Positions 22,945 to 26,784 of a DNA stretch of 26,784 nucleotides are shown piece after piece. A program made the translations under genes and the position numbers. Position 1 is the first letter of the stretch; the number at the start of each line of letters is the position of its first letter. Under the pieces are notes generated by a model that saw nothing but the letters and a program-made list of their open reading frames with translations, was not told the origin of the DNA and made no database searches. The stretch lies in assembly GCA_000435495.1 (NCBI GenBank), contig FR884023.1, positions 1-26,784 on the forward strand, in the 5' to 3' direction. This stretch comes from Firmicutes bacterium CAG:552 (lineage in GTDB: Bacteria; Bacillota; Clostridia; Christensenellales; Pumilibacteraceae).

Positions 22945-23475
22945 AGAAGGCGACTTTCATTTTGGCAGCAAAGAAGTGCGATTTATGCTAAAATGTCGGT
23001 ATCCGATGAGTGATATTAAGTGTGCTGTAATTCGGGCGGCTTCGTTTGCTAAGAGACGGGAAAGCGTGATTCGACTCTGTCTGTAACGGAATCGGAAAGG
23101 AACGTTATTGTCCGTTTGTTATCTTTCGCCTAAGTTAAGCGAGTATCGCAGATACGGTAAAATTGTATGCAAATACGAAATAAGCGATTTTAAAGGCGGC
23201 GAAGGAAAATGTCATCTTCGCCGCCTTGTTTTCTCCGAATCGATTGCGAAAAAACGCATTTCCGTCGAGTCGGCTAAACATATTTGCGCCTTATCGTCTT
23301 GTGATTTTTATTAAGTTATTAAGTCGTGCCACGTTTGTTTTACTGCAGCTTTTGAGCCGATACACCGAACGAATAATGAGTTTACGTTTGTAAAATACTA
23401 CTACCGTATGCTGGTTGCAATAATCGAAGGTTGTTATTTTTTCTTAAAGTTTTCACTTAACGACTTGTATTATCC
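22945..23475. other. Noncoding gap after mnmG
   Basis: No supported gene is present. A 68-codon frame (23108-23314, TTG start) has a tolerable purine stretch upstream, but it runs through a perfect hairpin and resembles no family I know. Apart from the hairpin at 23193-23227 I see no promoter, RNA gene or repeat here. Confidence 0.5.
23193..23233 (+). terminator. Perfect 12-bp hairpin, possible distal terminator of the pot-mnmG operon
   Basis: AAGGCGGCGAAG (23193-23204) pairs perfectly with CTTCGCCGCCTT (23216-23227) around an 11-base loop, followed by GTTTTC. The T tract is imperfect and lies about 250 bases after mnmG, but no nearer terminator is visible. It could also be a 3'-end stabiliser or a small RNA terminator. 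Confidence 0.55.
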
Positions 23476-23505
23476 TTGACAAAATCTGCGACGGTAGTAT
23501 ATAAT
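23476..23505 (+). promoter_or_regulatory. Promoter of the LRR lipoprotein gene
   Basis: Perfect TTGACA (23476-23481), an 18-base spacer and perfect TATAAT (23500-23505). AAGGAG (23546-23551) then sets ATG 23558, giving a leader of roughly 45 bases. Confidence 0.85.
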
Positions 23506-23557
23506 TTGTTCGTATAAATAGCGAAAGCTATGTTAATCTTGCTTTAAGGAGTACGAT

Positions 23558-26077
23558 ATGAAAAATTGGAAAAGAATTGCCGTTATTTTGGTAGCGGTAA
23601 TGGCGTTGACTTGCTTGTTCTCGGCATGTTCTTACGAGGCGTTCGAATATAAGCTCAGCGACGACAAAAGTTATTACACTCTCGTGAGAATGAAGACCAG
23701 CGTTGTAAGCGAAGTCGAGCTTCCCGAAAAATACAGCGGAAAGTTAATTAAGGCAATAGGAAACAATGCCTTTGCAGGCAACACTAATCTTACTTCCATA
23801 TCTTTGCCGGCAAGCGTCGAATCCATAAATGACGGCGCTTTCAAAGGTTGCACTAATTTGAAAGAAATCACTTTACCGGCAAGTGTAAAATCTATCGGCG
23901 AAAGTGCATTCGAGGGCTGCTCGTCATTAACCAAAATTACCATGGGCGATGCGGTAGTTTCCATCGGCGAAGGAGCTTTTTATGGTTGTACTGAGCTTAC
24001 CTCATTGACGATTCCTTCTGCTGTAACCGTAATACCGAGTAATGCGTTTACCGACTGCACGTCTTTGGCGACGATTACTTTAGGTAATGCCGTAACCGAG
24101 ATAGGAAAAAAAGCATTCGCAAATTGCGTATCACTTGCTAGATTTACCATACCCGCAAGCGTATCCGTCCTTGCCGAAGGCGCATTTTCCGGATGTACCG
24201 CTCTTGCTCAGATCGAATTGCCGTCTTCCGTTACCGCAGTTCCTGCAAGCTGCTTCGAAAACTGCTCGAGCCTTGCTTCGATAAATTTCGATGCCGACTT
24301 GACGGCTATCGGCAAAAGTGCGTTTAAGGGTTGTTCTTCTCTTAAAAACATTTCGTTGCCCTCGACCGTTTCTGTTATCGAGGAAAGCGTTTTCGAAGAA
24401 TGTTCCGCTCTTGAAAAAATCAATATCGGTAACAACGTTACAAAGATAAAGAGTAGCGCTTTCGTAGGATGCGAAAGTCTCGCTCGTATAGATATCGAGT
24501 CTTTGGAAGCTTGGCTTAAAATAGATTTTGCAGCTAACGGAAGTCCGCTTGCAGTTGCGAAGAAGCTTCATCTTAACGGTACTGCGCTTACCGAAATAGC
24601 CGTTCCCGATTCTATAACCGAAATTAAGGCGTATGCGCTTAGAGGTTACGCTGACCTTACTTCGCTTACCTTGCATGAAGGCATAACTTCCGTAGGAGAT
24701 TTTGCTTTTGCAGATTGCGGCGAGCTTGCTTCCGTAGAGTTGCCTACAACTCTTACTTCGGTAAACGACGGCTTGTTTAGCGGCTGTGTAAAACTTGCTT
24801 CCGTTTCTTTGCCCGGCACGGTTACTTCTATCGGCGCAGGTGCATTTGACGGATGCGTTGCGCTCAATAGTGTGGTTATCCCTTCGGGGCTTAAAACTCT
24901 TGGATTGGGTGCATTTAAAAATTGCAAAAATATTGTTTCGGTTACCGTTCCCTCTACCGTGACCGTTATCGAAAACGATGTGTTCAGTGGCTGTGAAAAA
25001 CTTGCTACGGTAAATTACGACGGTGATGTAACTTCGATAGGTGCAAGAGCGTTCTTCGGATGCAAAGCGCTTACCGAAATAAGATTCGACGCTGCGCTTA
25101 CTTCTATCGGAGCTAATGCATACGAAGGTTGTTCGGCAGTGACTTCCGTTATTCTTCCTTCTTCGATTAAGAGTATTGCGGAAACCGCATTTATCGATTG
25201 CGCTAATGTCGCTACCGTTACGATTGCGTCCGGCAGCGAAAAATATACAAGCGAAGGAAACTGCATTATATCTAAGGAGACTGCGAAGGGCGGAGCAGAA
25301 TACAGTAAAGTTATATTCGGAGCTACTTCTGCAAAAATACCTGCTACGGTTGCGGTTATAGGCGATCATGCGTTTGACGGTGTTAATATCGTTTCGGTCG
25401 AGATTCCCGCTTCCGTTACCGAAATAGGAGAGTATGCGTTTAGAGGATGCGATTCTCTTACCGGAGTGTATGCGCAGGATTTGACTCACTGGTGCTTAAT
25501 AAAGTTTGGCGGCAATGACGCTAATCCCTTGCAGTACGCTCATAACCTCTATATCGGCGGCAATCTCGTTACCGATCTCGTAATCGACAGCGAGGATATA
25601 ACCGTTCTCAGCGACGGACTCTTTAAAGGTTGCACGTCTATCGTAAGCATTACTTTAGGCAATAAGATTACTACGATCGGAGTCGGCGTCTTTGAAGGAT
25701 GCACTTCCGTACAGTCAATAGTTGTTCCGTTTATCGGAGCGAGTGCTAATGACGCTAAATGCATCGGCTATTTGTTCGGTGCAAACGACGCTTTGGAAAA
25801 TGTAAATTATGTTCCTGCGTCGCTTATCAAGGTTGAAGTTACCGTTGCGACCGAAATAGCTGCGCACGCATTTAGAGGTTGTTCCGGAATTACCGAAATC
25901 AAACTTCCCGAAAACTTCAAGACTATCGGTGAAGGTGCGTTCAGCGGATGTGAAAATCTTACCGTTAAGTTTGCCGGAACTAAGGAACAGTGGACGGCCG
26001 TTAAAAAGGGCAGAAACTGGAACAGCGGGGCTAGCGGGCTTAAAGTAGAATGTTCGGATGGCGAATATACCGACTAA
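23558..26077 (+). CDS. BspA-type leucine-rich-repeat surface lipoprotein
   Basis: An 839-residue secreted lipoprotein. The signal peptide ends LFSAC with the lipidated Cys at 24. The rest is almost entirely LRR_5 (BspA/TpLRR) repeats of about 23 residues on the pattern GAF-x-GC-x2-L-x2-I-x-LP-x-S-V-x2-I, more than 20 copies. They are interrupted at two places by the typical spacer W-x2-I-x-F...NPL/SPL..A..L.. (near residues 316-340 and 645-670). The C-terminus ends KFAGTKEQWTAVKKGRNWNS, another family signature. There is no sortase signal. BspA-like proteins bind host proteins or other bacteria; the ligand here is unknown. It has its own promoter and terminator. Confidence 0.93.
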   Translation: MKNWKRIAVILVAVMALTCLFSACSYEAFEYKLSDDKSYYTLVRMKTSVVSEVELPEKYSGKLIKAIGNNAFAGNTNLTSISLPASVESINDGAFKGCTNLKEITLPASVKSIGESAFEGCSSLTKITMGDAVVSIGEGAFYGCTELTSLTIPSAVTVIPSNAFTDCTSLATITLGNAVTEIGKKAFANCVSLARFTIPASVSVLAEGAFSGCTALAQIELPSSVTAVPASCFENCSSLASINFDADLTAIGKSAFKGCSSLKNISLPSTVSVIEESVFEECSALEKINIGNNVTKIKSSAFVGCESLARIDIESLEAWLKIDFAANGSPLAVAKKLHLNGTALTEIAVPDSITEIKAYALRGYADLTSLTLHEGITSVGDFAFADCGELASVELPTTLTSVNDGLFSGCVKLASVSLPGTVTSIGAGAFDGCVALNSVVIPSGLKTLGLGAFKNCKNIVSVTVPSTVTVIENDVFSGCEKLATVNYDGDVTSIGARAFFGCKALTEIRFDAALTSIGANAYEGCSAVTSVILPSSIKSIAETAFIDCANVATVTIASGSEKYTSEGNCIISKETAKGGAEYSKVIFGATSAKIPATVAVIGDHAFDGVNIVSVEIPASVTEIGEYAFRGCDSLTGVYAQDLTHWCLIKFGGNDANPLQYAHNLYIGGNLVTDLVIDSEDITVLSDGLFKGCTSIVSITLGNKITTIGVGVFEGCTSVQSIVVPFIGASANDAKCIGYLFGANDALENVNYVPASLIKVEVTVATEIAAHAFRGCSGITEIKLPENFKTIGEGAFSGCENLTVKFAGTKEQWTAVKKGRNWNSGASGLKVECSDGEYTD

Positions 26078-26102
26078 GCCTTATCAACTAAATAAACGAT
26101 TT

Positions 26103-26134
26103 AAGACGTCATGCTTTTGCGTGGCGTCTTTTTT
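26103..26134 (+). terminator. Intrinsic terminator of the LRR lipoprotein gene
   Basis: A 12-bp stem with two G-U pairs (AAGACGTCATGC 26103-26114, GCGTGGCGTCTT 26119-26130), a TTTT loop and a T tract. Confidence 0.92.
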
Positions 26135-26683
26135 CGTGTAAGAGAAATGCGGTCGCTTAAGATTGGCGATAAAAGGTGAATTATAGTTTATGTGTTCTCG
26201 CATATATGAAAAGAGTGTAAAAATGTTAAAAGCATATAGATGCGTTTGAGTTATTCGATGTGTAAACTTTTTAAGCGTATGCGTAGGTGACGGAGAAGTA
26301 AAAGTCGATTTATGTGCATTACTATGGTTAGAAAAACAATATTTTGTGTGCTAAAACATATTTTTTGTTTAACGGTGAATACTATGTTATAGCCAGTTTG
26401 CTAAAATAGAGGGTTTGATTGCATGCGTAGATTATTAGTGTCGAGTAAGAGGCAATATAAAAGTTTATGCAGTCGTTATGGCAAAAACTATTGGAATCTC
26501 TCTTTGGGCAATTGTTTCTATAACCGCAAAATTATTCGCATCCGGCTATTTTCAACAGCGCAATTTTTTAATAATTGTTTAACATTATTTTAATAATAGC
26601 AATTTTTACTTTAATAATAGCAGTTTTTCACGCTTAAGTAATATTCTTTCACATTTTTTTTGATTTAAAAAAGTTTTTAGGTA
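26135..26683. other. AT-rich noncoding gap
   Basis: About 550 bases with no supported open frame on either strand. The only structure I see is a short tandem repeat near 26589-26631. No RNA gene was recognised. Confidence 0.5.
26589..26631 (+). repeat. Two tandem 21-22-base AT-rich repeats
   Basis: Two adjacent copies of TTTAATAATAGCA(A/G)TTTTT(C)AC at 26589-26609 and 26610-26631 differ by one substitution and one inserted base. A weaker third copy (TTTAATAATTGTTTAACA) lies just upstream at about 26567-26584. They end about 50 bases before the next promoter. Confidence 0.65.
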
Positions 26684-26712
26684 TTGACATTCTGAAATTT
26701 ATGTGTTATTAT
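26684..26712 (+). promoter_or_regulatory. Promoter of the gene at the window's right edge
   Basis: Perfect TTGACA (26684-26689), a 17-base spacer and TATTAT (26707-26712), about 50 bases before the partial gene. Confidence 0.75.
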
Positions 26713-26768
26713 ATCATTGGTATGGTGTATAATTATATGCTAATGCAAAAACTAGTCAAGGAGGATTT

Positions 26769-26784
26769 ATGAAAAGAAACAGGC
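26769..26784 (+). CDS. Start of a truncated gene (MKRNR...)
   Basis: Only the first five codons are present. AAGGAGG (26758-26764) lies four bases before the ATG and a strong promoter lies upstream, so the start is credible. The basic opening would suit a signal peptide, but nothing more can be said. It continues beyond the window. Confidence 0.6.

Noticed and set aside
23108..23314. 68-codon TTG-start frame between mnmG and the LRR gene
   Set aside because: It has a fair purine stretch upstream but crosses a perfect 12-bp hairpin and resembles nothing; left uncalled.
24131..25489. 452-codon open frame on the minus strand
   Set aside because: It lies entirely antisense to the LRR repeats and its apparent repetition mirrors the LRR codons.
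1..26784. CRISPR arrays, transposons, prophage or integration sites
   Set aside because: No regularly spaced repeats, transposase, integrase or tRNA-flanked att-like repeats were seen; the LRR repeats are coding.

Overview
The window looks like chromosomal DNA of an uncultured, low-to-mid-GC Bacillota (Clostridia). A gut lineage near Christensenellales is my best guess, from gene content only. Pointers are AAGGAGG-type ribosome binding sites, TTGACA/TATAAT promoters, a canonical L10 leader, the DUF421-DUF4363 and DUF5685/J-domain pairs, an XRE-cupin/potABCD polyamine operon and a BspA-type leucine-rich-repeat lipoprotein. I saw no rRNA, tRNA, CRISPR array, insertion sequence or phage gene.

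Layout. (1) 1-559: terminator of an upstream gene, then about 500 bases with no convincing gene. (2) 560-4262, plus: a P2A Ca2+-type ATPase, a DUF421 membrane protein and a DUF4363 protein, closed by a strong terminator. (3) 4391-9269, plus: a tight run of a PLP aminotransferase, trpS, a DUF5685 protein, a J-like/TPR protein with a Cys-rich tail and two small membrane proteins. (4) 9308-12721, plus: the transcription/ribosome cluster rpmG-secE-nusG-rplK-rplA-rplJ-rplL with its own promoter, an L10 leader and a final terminator. (5) 12813-14467, plus: a solitary RnlA-like HEPN ribonuclease behind a promoter that predicts a leaderless mRNA. (6) 14567-16046, minus: a 30-residue Lys/Ser/Cys micro-protein missing from ordinary ORF lists, then a short Ppx/GppA phosphatase and a DivIC/FtsB-like protein. 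(7) 16075-22944, plus: XRE-cupin regulator, potA, potB, potC, potD and mnmG, mostly overlapping at ATGA junctions, behind a promoter with two nested inverted repeats. (8) 22945-26784: a 600-base gap holding a perfect 12-bp hairpin, a large LRR lipoprotein, an AT-rich gap with short tandem repeats, and the first codons of another gene.

How the genes fit together: most of the window is housekeeping (ion transport, translation, transcription elongation, secretion, polyamine uptake, tRNA modification). Lineage-specific parts are the RnlA-like nuclease, the micro-protein, the DUF5685/J-like pair and the LRR lipoprotein. The best candidate for something undescribed is the RnlA-like protein. Its two N-terminal repeats are separated by a roughly 190-residue basic disordered linker, it keeps the R-x2-E and R-x4-H HEPN residues, and no recognisable RnlB antitoxin lies beside it. 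The convergent micro-protein shares the linker's unusual composition.
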